Positions 22,715 through 33,779 are shown, numbered from the stretch's first letter. The stretch is 64,000 bases of DNA from Eucalyptus grandis (GCF_016545825.1 NC_052617.1:630001-694000), one strand, 5' to 3'. Numbers and translations are program-made. The notes: a model not told the origin generated them from the letters alone.

Positions 22715-23063
22715 AATCCTTTTAATCCCTCTGCATACTCCCCTACGTGGGAGCTTGTACATATTTTTTAATGTCTGGCTTGATTTCAACAACAGTTCCA
22801 CTCAAGGAACTATTTTTTGAAACCACCCTGTAAATCCGTCTACTAATAAATAAAGTTGAAAACATTTTGAGGGCATGAGGAGACACACCAAACCGGCCCG
22901 TTGATGATAGCCAGCTGTCAAATGAAAGAAGAAATCTGAGGCCCGGGTCTCCTCATGTTTCCTTGTCTTTAATCTTTAAAAGCGATTTATCACCTTTTCA
23001 AAAGAAAGAAGCATGCATGCTACTAACCCTATTTGTTCTCTTAGCCTATCTACTCTATGACAC
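22715..23063 (+). other. non-coding gap between protease/G-patch and RT, possible Ogre-type intron
   Basis: No frame is open here. The right end has a perfect plant branch-site word TACTAAC (23021-23027), a pyrimidine-rich tract and an AG at 23043-23044, 18 bases after the branch adenine. Ogre elements are known to have a spliced intron at this place between protease and RT. A candidate donor is GTATGA at 22642. An in-frame stop at 23058-23060 before the RT frame shows that at least this copy would not join cleanly. Confidence 0.5.
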
Positions 23064-24256
23064 ATGAATAATATAGCGGCAGGCGAGGGTATGGGAACGG
23101 TCCAAACCAGCACCGTAAGTAGCCATGATAGCAATTCTGATGACTCAGATGGTGATTTTGATGATTCCGATGAAATTCAATGGAATTGGAAGCGTCACGA
23201 AGAAGTAAAGCCCCCTACTACTGAAGACACCATCATTGTCAATTTAGGCAGCACAGAAGATCCAAGGGAGATAAAGATTGGTGCGAACCTTCTTGAAGGA
23301 GAAGCTGCAAGCTTAATTGCCCTCTTAAAGAGATATCAAGATGTATTCGCATGGTCTTATGCCAATATGCCAGGCCTTGATCCAATGATCGTGGAGCATA
23401 GCTTGCCAACCAACCCGATGTGGCCCCTAAGAAGCGCGGCTAAGAAGAGCTAAGCTGAATTGTCAAAAAGATTGAAGAAGAAGTAATGAAGCTCTGGCGG
23501 TAGGCTTCCTCGAAGTCTCGCAATATCCTAGTTGGGTGGCAAACATTGTACCAAAAAGAAGAAAGATGGTCGAATCCGGTTTGTGTCGACTACCGTGATT
23601 TGAACAAAGCAAGCCCAAAGGATGATTTCCCACTACCTCACATAGACGTTCTTATGGATAGTACTGCTGGATTCAAACTTTTCTCTTTCATGGATGGGTT
23701 CTCAGGATACAACCAAATAAAAATGAAGGAGGAAGACAAGGAAAAGACGACATTCATTACTCCATGGGGAACTTTTCACTATAAGGTCATGCCTTTTGGC
23801 CTGAAAAACGCTGGAGCAACTTATCAACGTGCCATGGTCACCCTTTTCCATGACATGATGCATAAAGAAATTGAAGTATATGTCGATGACATGATCGCCA
23901 AAACCAGACATGGAGAAGACCATGTAAAGACCCTGGAAAAATTATTCGATCGACTTCGCCAGTTCAAGTTGCGCTTGAACCCAGCAAAATGTGTGTTCGG
24001 GGCGACCTCTGGCAAATTACTTGGATTCATTGTGAGCTGTAAAGGGATAGAAGTGGACCCGTCAAAAACTAAAGCGATATTTGAGATGCCTCCTCCCTCG
24101 ACTGTAAAAGAAGTCCGGAGCCTCCTGGGAAGATTAAATTACATTGCGCGATTCATTTCCCAACTTTCTGAAACTGCAAAACCTTTCTTTAAACTTCTCA
24201 AGAAAGATGCACAAATCGAATGGGATGATGACTGCCGACCGCGTTTGAAAATTTAA
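23064..24256 (+). pseudogene. reverse transcriptase of the Tat/Ogre element (frameshifted)
   Basis: The first frame (23064-23453) holds the RT N-terminal segment ending 'FAWSYANMPGLDPMIVEHSL'. After a break at 23453-23545 the second frame has 'VDYRDLNKASPKDDFPLPHI', 'LFSFMDGFSGYNQI', 'FHYKVMPFGLKNAGATYQRA' and the catalytic 'YVDDMIAK' (near 23876). It continues to the thumb region 'LGFIVSCKGIEVDPSKTKAI' and 'LLGRLNYIARFIS'. These are the Ty3/gypsy RT blocks in order. RT copies the element RNA into DNA. Several indels make the coding region defective. Confidence 0.92.
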
Positions 24257-24648
24257 AGCGGTACCGATGAAACCCCGGTTTTAGTACCCCGACTCAGGAC
24301 ACCCTTTGACCCTTTACCTTACCATCAACGGTGAATCCCTAGGTGCAATGTTGGCACGAAAAGGACCCCATGATGGGAAGGAACGAGCCATTTACTATTT
24401 GAGTAAAAAGTTCACCACATCAGAACAAAACTACTCCAAATCAGAAAAGACCTATGCTGCATTAGTATGGGTGTTGCACAGACTCCGGCAGTATACCTTG
24501 CATTACCAGACATTCCTTGTAACTGAGAGAGTGACCCAATCAAGTATTTGCTTGGTTGCCCGGCCTTGGTGGGAAAATTGGCCAAATGGCAAATCCTAAT
24601 CTCAGAATTCGACATCCAGGTGATGTCGCAAAAATCAGTTAAAGGTCG
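24257..24648 (+). pseudogene. RNase H (first, Ty3/gypsy type) of the Tat/Ogre element
   Basis: The frame 24306-24599 contains 'AIYYLSKKFTTSEQNYSKSE' and 'KTYAALVWVLHRLRQYTLHY', the connection/RNase H region that normally follows gypsy RT. The end is frameshifted ('RVTQSSICLVARPWW'). In Tat elements this first RNase H is commonly degenerate because a second domain follows. Confidence 0.8.
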
Positions 24649-25191
24649 GTGATTGCTGATATGTTAGCAGATTGCCCTAAAGAAGTACGCGATGATCATT
24701 CCCCAGATGACCGAATTTCAACAGTAGAAGAGGACACATGGACTATGTTCTTTGATGGAGCTGTAAATTTGTTAGGTTCAAGCACTGGGGCGGTCTTGAT
24801 ATCCCCAAATGGGCAGCATTATCCTGTGGCTGCAAAATTGATGTTTCCATGCACCAACAATATAGCCGAATATGAAGCATGCATCCTCGGCCTACAAGCG
24901 GCTATTGGAATGGAAGTGTCAAAACTAAAAGTGTTCGGTGACTCCGCCTTAATTATCCTCCAGACTGTGGGCGAGTGGGAGACAAGAGACGCCAAACTAG
25001 TGCCTTATCATGACTACTTGGAAGAATTGGTAGAAGAATTCCAGGACATCTCATTTGAATACCTACCTAGAATTTGTAACCAGTTTGCTGATGCACTAGC
25101 AACACTATCATCCATGTTACAAGTAGCGAAGGGGTTAGAAGTAAAGCCTTTGAAAATTGAAGTCTTGACAAGACAGGCCCACCTTGCATGA
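24649..25191 (+). pseudogene. second, archaeal-type RNase H (aRNH) of the Tat/Ogre element
   Basis: The 180-codon frame contains 'WTMFFDGAVNLLGSSTGAVL' (first catalytic Asp), 'TNNIAEYEACILGLQAA' (catalytic Glu), 'KVFGDSALIILQTVGEWETR' (second Asp) and 'NQFADALATLSSM' (last Asp). All four metal-binding acids are present and this segment is open. A second RNase H of archaeal/plant type between RT and integrase is the known signature of the Tat clade. Confidence 0.9.
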
Positions 25192-25296
25192 CTATAACTA
25201 AAGAACCCGATGGGAAACCACAGGTATTACGACATCATGAAATACATCCAAAACAGAATTCCCTAAAGAAAGCACTCCCTCGATCGAAAATACCTT

Positions 25297-26464
25297 ATGA
25301 AAATGGCTTCGAGGTTCTTCGTCAACGGTGAAAATTTGTACAAAAGATCATATAACTCAGTCCTGCTAGGGTGTGTGGATGCAAACGAAGCCACACAAAT
25401 AATGCAAGAAATACATGGGGGAGTATGTGGTCCTCACATGAATGGACGTATGTTGGCCAAGAAAATAATGAGATTGGGTTATTACTAGTTCCCCTTAGAG
25501 AGCGATTGTGCTCACCATGTGCGAAGCTGTCATCGTTGTCAGATCCACGGGGACAAGATAAATGTCCCTCCAACTGAATTGCATCAGTTATCTGAGCCGT
25601 GGCCATTTTCAATGTGGGGCATTGATGTGATTGGCCCAATCAATCCAAAGGCATCAAATGGGCACCGGTTCATTTTGGTCGCAATCGACTACTTCTCAAA
25701 ATGGATCGAGGCCGCATCCTATGCAAGCGTAACTGCACGAAATGTTATGAAATTCATCAGACGTGACATAATCGCCCGTTATGGCGTACCGGAAGCTATC
25801 ATCACCGATAATGGGTCGAACTTGAACAACAAGTTGATTGATCAATTGTTTTATAAGTTCAAAATCCAACATCTGAACTCGTCCCCTTATCGTCCACAAA
25901 TGAATGGAGCCGTGGAAGCCGCCAACAAGAACATCAAGAAAATCCTATCCAAGACAGCTGAAAACTACCGCGACTGGCATGAGGTTACCCTTCGCACTAA
26001 CAGCATATCGAACTTCAATTCGAACCTCCACTGGGGCAACGCCTTTTTCCCTGGTTTACGGCATGGAGGCGGTTTTGCCTGTGGAAGTAGAAATCCCGTC
26101 CTTGCGAATTTTATCCCAAGCAGGATTGTCCAAGGAAGAATGGACGCAACAAAGGCTCGAACAACTGAATATGGTCGATGAAAAACGACTGAAAGCCCTC
26201 TGTCATGGTCAGTGTTACCAGCAAAGGGTAGCTCGATCATTCAATCAAAAGGTACGACCCAAGCACTTCGAGGTAAATGAGCTAGTCTTGAGAAAGACGC
26301 TGCCAATCTTTCCAAAGCTCGGAGGCAAGTTCGCCCCAAATTACAGGGGTCCTTATGTAATAAAGAAGATACTCCCTGAAGAAGCCTTGATTCTGACTGA
26401 AATGGATGGGCGGGAATTCTCCAAACCAGTTAATTCCGATGCTGTAAAAAAGTACTACCCTTGA
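25297..26464 (+). pseudogene. integrase of the Tat/Ogre element (frameshifted)
   Basis: Zinc-binding part: 'HGGVCGPHMNGRMLAKKIMR' in one frame (25297-25488) and 'CHRCQIHGD' in the next. Catalytic core in 25519-26181: 'MWGIDVIGPI' (first Asp), 'AIITDNGSNLNN' (second Asp) and 'MNGAVEAANKNIKKI' (Glu), the D-D-E triad. The core's end and C-terminal domain are in a third frame (25904-26464) with 'TGATPFSLVYGMEAVLPVEV' and 'APNYRGPYVIKKI'. The protein ends with no chromodomain, as expected for Tat. Frameshifts near 25490 and 26010 make it defective. Confidence 0.9.
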
Positions 26465-29400
26465 AAGATGTTTATTGTCTGGCATTGCCAAGCACCTCTC
26501 TATCAGAATGAAAATGCTTATGCACCTTTACATATGAGTGATGTATTTACACCATCATGAAAAATGTGTGTTTGACTCAATGGAGAAAAATGAATGGTGA
26601 TGACTAGTCTTTAAGGAAGTGTCATAAATCAAGAAGCAAACTCGATGGCATAACTTGAACAAATCAACATTACCCAGGCAAACGCATAAGAGTAATCCTT
26701 GTCAATTTTGCCCAGCTCGGTGTAAAGGATGTGTCATTTAGGAACCAGTCTGGTTAAAAGAAACCTTCTGTCCCAGTCAACAATCTTAGAATCTGGAAGC
26801 CTCACTTCTTGTTCCAGACACATGCTCTTGCAAGAAGTAATTGCCATTAGAGAATTGGAGGTTTTGATTGTCCATCTCAGATTCCATAGAAGCTTGAGGT
26901 ACATGACTTTGCCTGATCAAAGGCAGAAGGAAAAATTCCATAGAAGGAATGCGTTGAAGATGAATCAACAACCAGCAATCATGCATACATGGTCACAAGT
27001 GAGGAAGGCCAATCGAAAGAAATGTCAAACTATGCCAAGACAAAAAGGCTGTCATCGACATTCAAACATCATTAGGAGTAAGCAAATACAAACTTTGGAG
27101 AAGAGTAATTTGGTATCGTTTCCAATACTCCCTCTTCTTTGAATTCACTTTTGACATTTTCCCCCTATTGACAGGGATCATCACAACTCAAGAACCAAAC
27201 TCAACGGTTAGGCAAATCAATATTGGCCAAGCTAGTACGTGGAAATGACCCACATCAAATTCACCTGGCTTCGTGTAAAAAGACATGTCATCCAGGAGCT
27301 AATTCAGAGAATAATTGACTTAATGAAGCAAGGGACATAGGACTTCGTGTCCCCCTCTCACTTCAAGTTCACCTAATCATCTACAAACCAGTGAAGGGTA
27401 AAGTTGTATCGATTCCAGTTATTCGACTCTTGAAAGAGTTCATGACTAACACATTCCCTCTTGTTTGTTGCAGGATCACCTGACTGACAAAAGCAAGGAT
27501 AACGAATCAATGAGAAGCATGTCTTGTTTGTTGTAGGATTACCTGACTGTCAAAAACAAAGATAATAAATCAATGAGAGGCATGACAAACTCTCCTAAGC
27601 GAAATGGCGTCTTGAGTAATCGCCAAAGCAAATGACAGAAAATCTTCAGGCCTCAACTCACATTTGATTTTGGCTAGACTAATTGATCTACTTGTACATC
27701 TTCTCTTCTGCAGGGGCAAAAGCAGAGATGCCCGATCAGATTTCCAACCCCGACTGATCATTCATGTGTCATATTCCTAATCAATAGGGACAACCATCGA
27801 CATCCATTTGCGAATAACCCTTTTGATGTTCAAAATCTAACATATTTGGAAACACCATTATGTTAGCTCCTAAAGTTGTCAATAAGGTCTTTTGCGAGTC
27901 AAAACCATTCACTTGTTTTGAAGAGTTCAAACTCCATCATATTCAAAATGTTGCATGTCATTTCCAGATGAACTCTGCATGATGATTTTGTCTGTCTAAG
28001 TCACTGATTCCACTGAGGATTATTAGAATAGACAGCTAAGTGAAGAATACAAGATTAATTGAGCATGCTAGATGAGGTGTGTCAGAATGATGACAGGCAA
28101 GCCATATCCTACACACAGTCCCCCCATCTATACACTTGTGAGATGAGTGCATAAGATTCCATGGCTGCAGGGTAAAGAGTTCTCTCGCGAATGGTACGAT
28201 AACCAAAATAGTGAGAGGCATTCCATCGCTCACCCCATTGAGCCCCATACATTGGTGAAGCTTCTCTCATACCCCCGTCAAGAACAACCCCTACACTGGG
28301 GCAGATTAGAAGCGAAGCAGCATCACGAGGTGAGAAGAGAGATAGAAATTTTCTTGCTCGCACTCGCATCAATCTTTGGGTGTCTTTATTGCATATGAAC
28401 ACTCACATTAATTTAAGTGCCCTAGAATGACGAAGAGCAATTCTTTCTTTACGCACTTGTATTCATTGTATAACCCAATTGAGTCTGTAATTTCACCATC
28501 ACATGGAGGCAAAACAGAAGTTACTGCCATGAATCAGCATAGCCCAGAGCGCCTACTGAAGATGAAGACTCAAGAGTCTAATAACGGTGCTTCGATTGAA
28601 CTTGCCTAGGCCAGTTCCTCCAACGACAATAATGAAAAAACATGGGCATAAAAAAAAGCAATGTACCTGGTAAAAGCAAGGTCAATGCCCATAAAAGAAT
28701 AATTGGAATAAAAATAGGGGCATGAAAAAAGCAGTGTGCCTAGTAAAAGCAAGGCCAATGCCCCCCAGTTAAAAATACAGCTAGGAAAAAGTTGCTGTTG
28801 TGGTCCATAGAACCTCCATCTGACAAGAAAGACTAGTGACAAATGCCAAGACAGTCACGAACTCTCACCCTCTTACATGTGAGCCAAATCTCCGTTACAT
28901 TCCCATTGTAAAAGTCTATTCAGACTAGGGGCACTTCAATTAATGTAGGATTTCATATGTCTATAAACATCGCTTGAAGAAGTATGAGCAAGATTACTTT
29001 ATCTCTTTTCGCAGGGTTCTTGACTTGTAAACCCGAAGATGATCGTGCAACATTTTCGTCCATCAGCTTCAACCTTGATGGTCCCCTTTGATGAGCCGCT
29101 GACCAAGACTTCATCACAGTTTTAACAAAGACCTCTCACATTGGTAAAGTCGTACCATTTGCGAGAATACTCGGACCCCTGTGCGACATGATGACAAAGT
29201 GAGATAGTGTGGTCCTTATGAATCCTGCATCAATGGTCGGGATAGCCTTTTCCATGAGAGTGAGCGGAAAGTCCTTTCGACCGAAAGTCCCTCATCGGCA
29301 TGCTCAAGACATCTACATTCTAAATGAAGGTTGTCTTTCAAAATCTTCCCTAGTGGAAATCAAAAGATGCAAAACTGACAAAATTATCATGCATGAATCT

Positions 29401-29853
29401 CATTTGAACTCATGAATTTACAGCATATACAATCATGTGTGCATATTGTGCAAATAGTAGACATACTCTCAGAAATCAGAGATATTGCCAGGTAAGCATA
29501 TCCCTATCCCCATTTGTCTTAAAGTACCTATCACTGTCTAGGTACCCCCCTTCTTGACACTCGACCTATTCGAGTTGTCCCTTGAATTTCGATGCTTACT
29601 GTTGTCTTAGCATCCCATTGTTTTTAAGTACCGGCCACCGTTCGGATACTCCCTTTTCCTGACACTCGACCTGTTCGAGTTGTCCCTAGAGTATTGATAC
29701 CTGTGACTGACTAAGTATCTCTTGGAATACCCACTGCTATCTAGGTATCCCCAAATCGTCAAGTACCCACCGTTGTCCAGGTACACCCTCGATATTTCCC
29801 AATTGCCAAGAGGTGGGACACCTTCACAAATATCCAAGGTATCTTCCAAAATT

Positions 29854-30140
29854 GATGCCCTGAGAAAGGTCGGCGCATCCTCCCGAGAAAGGTCGGGTTC
29901 CAACTGGTGTCTTCGACAGAAGCCAGACACCCCACAAATCGATGCCTTGAGAAAGGTCGGCGCATCATCCCGAGAAAGGTCGGGTTCCAACTAGTGTCTT
30001 TGACAGAAGTCAGACACCCCAGCAAAACAGATGCTCTGAGAAAGGTCAGCTCATCTCCCGAGAAAGGTCGGGTACCAACTAGTGTCCTTGATACAAATCA
30101 GGCACCCCCAAATGAGATGCCCTGAGAAAGGTCGGTGCAT
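29854..30140 (+). repeat. tandem array A, ~87 bp unit, 3.3 copies
   Basis: Unit starts with 'gatgccctgagaaaggtcgg' are at 29854, 29941, 30030 and 30116 (spacing 87, 89, 86). Each full unit contains two 'gagaaaggtcgg' phrases and a 'cagacacccc' end. The array runs directly into array B. Confidence 0.9.
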
Positions 30141-30149
30141 CTCCCGTCA

Positions 30150-30590
30150 AGGCGACCGAAGAAAGGTTCGGGTCCTAGACAAATCATTGATTGTTTTAAC
30201 AGGCGATCGAAGAATGGTTCGGGTCCTGGAGAAGCGACTTCCCATCACGGCGACCGAAGAATGGTTCGGGTCCTGAAGGAGCAATCTCCCGTCAAGGCGA
30301 CCAAAAAAAGGTTCGGGTCCTAGACAAATCATGGATTGTTTTAACATGCGACCGAAGAATGGTTCGGGTCCTGGAGAAGCGACTTCCCGTCACGGCGATC
30401 GAAGAATGGTTCGGGTCTGAGACAAACCACTGATTACTCCAGCAGGCGACCGAAGAATGGTTCGGGTCCTGAAGGAGCAATCTCCCGTCAAGGAGACCGA
30501 AAAAAGGTTCGGGTCCTAAACAAATCATTGATTGTTTTAACAGGCGACCGAAGAATGGTTCGAGCCTTGGAAAAGCAACCTCTTCATATC
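30150..30590 (+). repeat. tandem array B, ~48 bp unit, nine copies with higher-order order
   Basis: The core 'cgaccgaagaatggttcggg' (with variants) recurs about every 46-53 bases near 30166, 30213, 30262, 30308, 30360, 30407, 30460, 30506 and 30556. Spacers fall into three types: A ('acaaatcattgattgtttta'), B ('ggagaagcgacttccc') and C ('gaaggagcaatctcccgtca'), arranged A B C A B A' C A B. This implies amplification of a ~145 bp multimer. Confidence 0.88.
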
Positions 30591-30825
30591 ACCAGGTAAG
30601 ATGACGCCTTGATACTTGCCAAAACTCGGGGTTCGCACCCTATCTCACTCACTCCCGGTAAGTAACTACAGGTATCTTCTTATCTGTCTTAGTATATGTA
30701 AAGTTATATTGCTCTTTTCCTACATAGAATAATAGATCCCAAATAAAATATAATCTGCTACGCATGTATGGATAAAATTGAGGCATCAGTCTATCTTTGA
30801 ATGCAACCTCTGCGAGCTCATCTTC

Positions 30826-30834
30826 AAAGAGGGG
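30826..30834 (+). other. polypurine tract of the Tat/Ogre element
   Basis: AAAGAGGGG ends four bases before the TG of the 3' LTR at 30839. It is the expected primer for plus-strand DNA synthesis. Confidence 0.75.
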
Positions 30835-30838
30835 CAGC

Positions 30839-32974
30839 TGTTGACACCTCAATTTTAATTAGGTTAATTTTATTTTATTAAGTTTTTATTTTATTTCGGA
30901 TAAATAAGATAATTAATAAACAAACAAAAAAAAAGAAGCAAAAGCCCGGCCTTTTTCTTTTCCTTTCTCTTCCCCCTCCGCGTGGCCCATATGGCCCATT
31001 TTCCTTCACCCTTGGCCTGACCCCTTTTCTCTCTTCTTCTTCCTCCTATCTTCTTCTTCCTCAGTCGCTTGCATCTCACGCGCGGTAGCCGGCGACGCGC
31101 GAAGGGGCGGCCTACGGCCGAGGGGAGTAGGCCGATGTCGACCGGAGAGGATAAGATCAGGCGCCATTAATGCCGAGCGAGCTTTGCTGGAAAGCTCGAT
31201 GGGACACCGGTTCGGCCGAGCGGAACCGGTGGGTAAGCCGGAGGCCGGCGACCGAGCCCCTCCATCGACCGGAGTTCCTTCGCCTATAAATAGGTGGCCG
31301 CAAGCATCGTCGGAGGGCGTGGCGAGCTCGGAGATCCTTCACTAAGAGACACCAGGAAGGGTTGAAGGGCGAGTGCAGGAGAGAGCTCGAGTCGCGAGCT
31401 CAGCCCACCTTCCACCGAGAGACTTCGGGGAAGGCCGGCGGCGAGTGACTTCGAGAAGGTCAGATCCAACCGGTGGAGGCTCGGATCTAGCCTGAGTGAG
31501 GAGGAATCAAGGCCGAGGAGGGTCCGGCCGAGTAGATCTGGTTTTTTCTGCTGCTGTTGTTGCCGCCGGACGCCGTGCCGCAGCCATTCGCCTCGGTCCC
31601 GACGCCCATTGCTTCGACGGCTTGTTGCCGTGGCCCACCCGCGGCCGTTGCCGTGATCGGTCCGCCGACGCCGCGCCCGGATCGGGAAACCGAGTTGCCC
31701 AGCCACCACCATCCGAGACGCCATCGCCACGAACAGGTAGTGTTACCGCCACCGCCGCCGTTCTGTCGCCATAGTTTCCCCCCTCCGCAGTCCAACCCTC
31801 GTCGCTACCGTCGTTGTCGCCGCCGTCGCCGTTGCCGCCGCCGTCACTGTCGCCGTCGCCGTCGTCCCCGCTATTGTGCCTCGGCGCCGCGATTCGGGAA
31901 CCCTAGGGTTCCCGATTTTCAGTCGCGACCGGGTTGTCGGGTCGGACCGGATCGGGAGCCGGGTAGGGATTCTCGCAAATTGCGGGCGCGGCGGAAGACC
32001 GGGTCGCGATTCGGGTTGGATCCGGGTAGGGTTTGCAAGGAGCCGGCGGGTCGTGGACCCGGAGTCGTCGGGTTGGGCAGGCGTCCCTAAACGCTCGGCC
32101 ACGGCGTCGTTTTAACAAAATAAAAAAAATAAATAAAAAAGATGAAAAATCCAGTCGGGCCCGCAACGCGGCCCGTTTGTGTTTGGGTTGCCGGCCGGGT
32201 CGGACCCAACTGCGGATCCGACCCGGGTCGGTTTTATTTTATTATTTTAATATAAAATAATAAATATTTTATTTAAAAAAAAATCAAAAAGTGTTTTATT
32301 TTCAAAAAATATTAAAAAATGTTTTAATTTCTAGAAAATCGAAAAATATTAAAAAATGTTGAAAAATGTTTTATTTTCTAAAAAATCGAGAAAAATCAAA
32401 AAATAATTTATTTTCCAAAAGTATCAAAAAATATTAAAAAATATTTTATTTTTCGAAAAATAAAAAAAATCAAAAATATTTTATATTTTCCAAAAAAAGC
32501 CAAAAATTAAGAAAAAGCCAAAAAGACTTGTGTTTTTCCAAAAATACCAAAAAACCCCAAAAAAATCCCTTTTGTGTCCAAGGGCATTAAAAAGTGACTC
32601 AAAAAATGTTTTTCCTCCCAAAAATGCATGGAAAATCCCTCAAACATCCAAAAAGCCTTAGGGTTTAAACAAGATTAGGTACCGAAAGGGCATTAGTGAT
32701 TAACTAGTGTAATTAAGTCCCTGATCCTAATTTCTCTGGTTGCGCAGGAGCGAGTATTTCTCCCGATACTTCGCTTGGGTTTCTAATCGACCCACTCCAA
32801 ATTGATTAGTGGCGACTCCATTTTAAAAATTAATTTATAGGTTAAAAATTTAAACTATTAAAGTCGTGAATTGGTGGACTTGGGAGAGTCTGGGCTTAAT
32901 AAATTCAGTCGAGCCATTAGCCTCCTTAGGCGCTCGTACCCGACTGCGGGCGCGGAAAAAAAGAGGTTGCAACA
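30839..32974 (+). repeat. 3' LTR of the Tat/Ogre element
   Basis: Starts 'tgttgacacctcaattttaa' and ends 'ggttgcaaca', with TATAAATA at 31285-31292. It is colinear with the 5' LTR along its whole length, differing by scattered substitutions and small indels concentrated in the GC-rich CCG tracts. It would drive outward transcription toward the CEP-like gene's 3' side (antisense to that gene). Confidence 0.95.
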
Positions 32975-32979
32975 CAACG
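32975..32979. repeat. target-site duplication (right), CAACG
   Basis: Exact copy of the five bases before the 5' LTR. Confidence 0.95.
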
Positions 32980-33328
32980 AAGGAGAGTACACCGGCTAAT
33001 CGAGTACACAAAGCAAGATATAAAAGCCAATAATAATTAATTTTCATTACAGCTAATGCGCTTTACGCAATCATGTTGGTAGGATATGCGAGGTCATTAG
33101 AGCATCTACACCACTACAGTGGCCAGACACAGATACAATGGAATAGACATACACGCTTATCTACACGCCTAAAAATATACACGGACGCAAATCATATCTT
33201 ATCTAAGTGGAAGGACGTGCATATTCAGTATTCCAACTCCTAAGGTTGACAAACGAAGGTGAGCACCTTGCGCAGTCGAGAATCTTCATCTTACAAAGAT
33301 AATCTATACCATATCATTATCAATTAGT

Positions 33329-33700
33329 CTATGGATTTGGATCTTGTCCTCCAGGGCCAGTGGAATGACCTGCACCAGGGCTATGACCCGGTTCCGTGGA
33401 CCACTGATCCTTCCTTTCGCTTGTGATATGTCCTACACCAGGACTGTGACCCGGATCGGTGGATTCAGAATCAGTTTTACTTAGCAAAATGTGGCGATGA
33501 CCCATGCCAGGAGAGAAACCACCAGTTCCATCGCTTGACTTCACATAGTCTCCCTTCTTTTCCCACTTCCCTGGCCATAAAATCCTTCCTTTGGCAGAAT
33601 CGACTTCACTCCAAAGGAGTAAAGCAACAAGAAGAAGACCTGGGAAGAAGAATCCACCAGCTTTTGCCACCATAATTTCGAGAGATGAAGGTGCGTTCAA
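33329..33700 (-). CDS. CEP-like (C-terminally encoded peptide) precursor, 123 aa
   Basis: An intact single-exon frame. Residues 11-36 (or 1-36) contain a hydrophobic signal peptide ending in a small-residue site ('EVDSA'). The secreted part has three spaced repeats: 'GFSPGMGH' (61-68), 'TDPGHSPGVGH' (81-91) and 'TEPGHSPGAGH' (102-112). The PGHSPGxGH core is the signature of CEP peptides. These are proline-hydroxylated 15-mers sensed by CEP receptor kinases in nitrogen-demand signalling and root/nodule development. The usual FRPT lead-in of the CEP 15-mer is not present here; it is replaced by 'SEST' and 'QWST'. Multi-domain precursors are common in the family. ATGs at 33700 and 33673 are both possible starts; the second gives a more typical signal peptide. 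A TATA box lies 70 bases upstream. Confidence 0.8.
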   Translation of the reverse strand: MNAPSSLEIMVAKAGGFFFPGLLLVALLLWSEVDSAKGRILWPGKWEKKGDYVKSSDGTGGFSPGMGHRHILLSKTDSESTDPGHSPGVGHITSERKDQWSTEPGHSPGAGHSTGPGGQDPNP

Positions 33701-33768
33701 GAGGGAAAGGACCAGAACGTGATTGAATGGAATGCCAATATGATAGCCAGTGAAGCCTCACTAAGGTG

Positions 33769-33777
33769 TTTATATAG
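33769..33777 (-). promoter_or_regulatory. TATA box of the CEP-like gene
   Basis: On the minus strand CTATATAAA, about 70 bases before the ATG at 33700. It is a close match to the plant consensus, with no competing word nearby. Confidence 0.65.
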
Positions 33778-33779
33778 AC

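Larger units (their letters stand above)
26465..30825 (+). other. 4.4 kb 3' untranslated region of the Tat/Ogre element
   Basis: No protein domain is recognisable on either strand. Small direct duplications are present: a 63-bp pair beginning at 27459 and 27522, a 74-bp pair beginning at 28644 and 28718, and a 105-bp pair with the 'tgacactcgacct' motif at 29555 and 29660. Two larger arrays follow and are listed separately. A long, fast-evolving 3' UTR rich in tandem repeats is known for the Tat lineage and has been proposed as a source of plant satellite DNA. Confidence 0.75.
14806..32974 (+). mobile_element. complete Tat/Ogre-type Ty3/gypsy LTR retrotransposon, 18.2 kb
   Basis: The boundaries are exact: TG..CA LTRs of 2109 and 2136 bp, a 5-bp TSD, a tRNA-Arg primer site after the 5' LTR and a purine tract before the 3' LTR. 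The domain order is ORF1, gag with zinc-knuckle-like motif, protease, G-patch, reverse transcriptase, RNase H, a second archaeal-type RNase H, and integrase without a chromodomain, followed by a long repeat-rich 3' UTR. ORF1 upstream of gag, dual RNase H, the Arg primer and a very long 3' UTR are known hallmarks of the Tat lineage and of Ogre in particular. gag and pol are interrupted by frameshifts and stops, so this copy is not autonomous. It landed between the defensin-like and CEP-like genes. Confidence 0.95.

Noticed and set aside
30150..30590. CRISPR-like array
   Set aside because: The spacers themselves repeat (types A, B, C), no cas genes exist, and the context is a plant retrotransposon 3' UTR. 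It is a higher-order tandem repeat.
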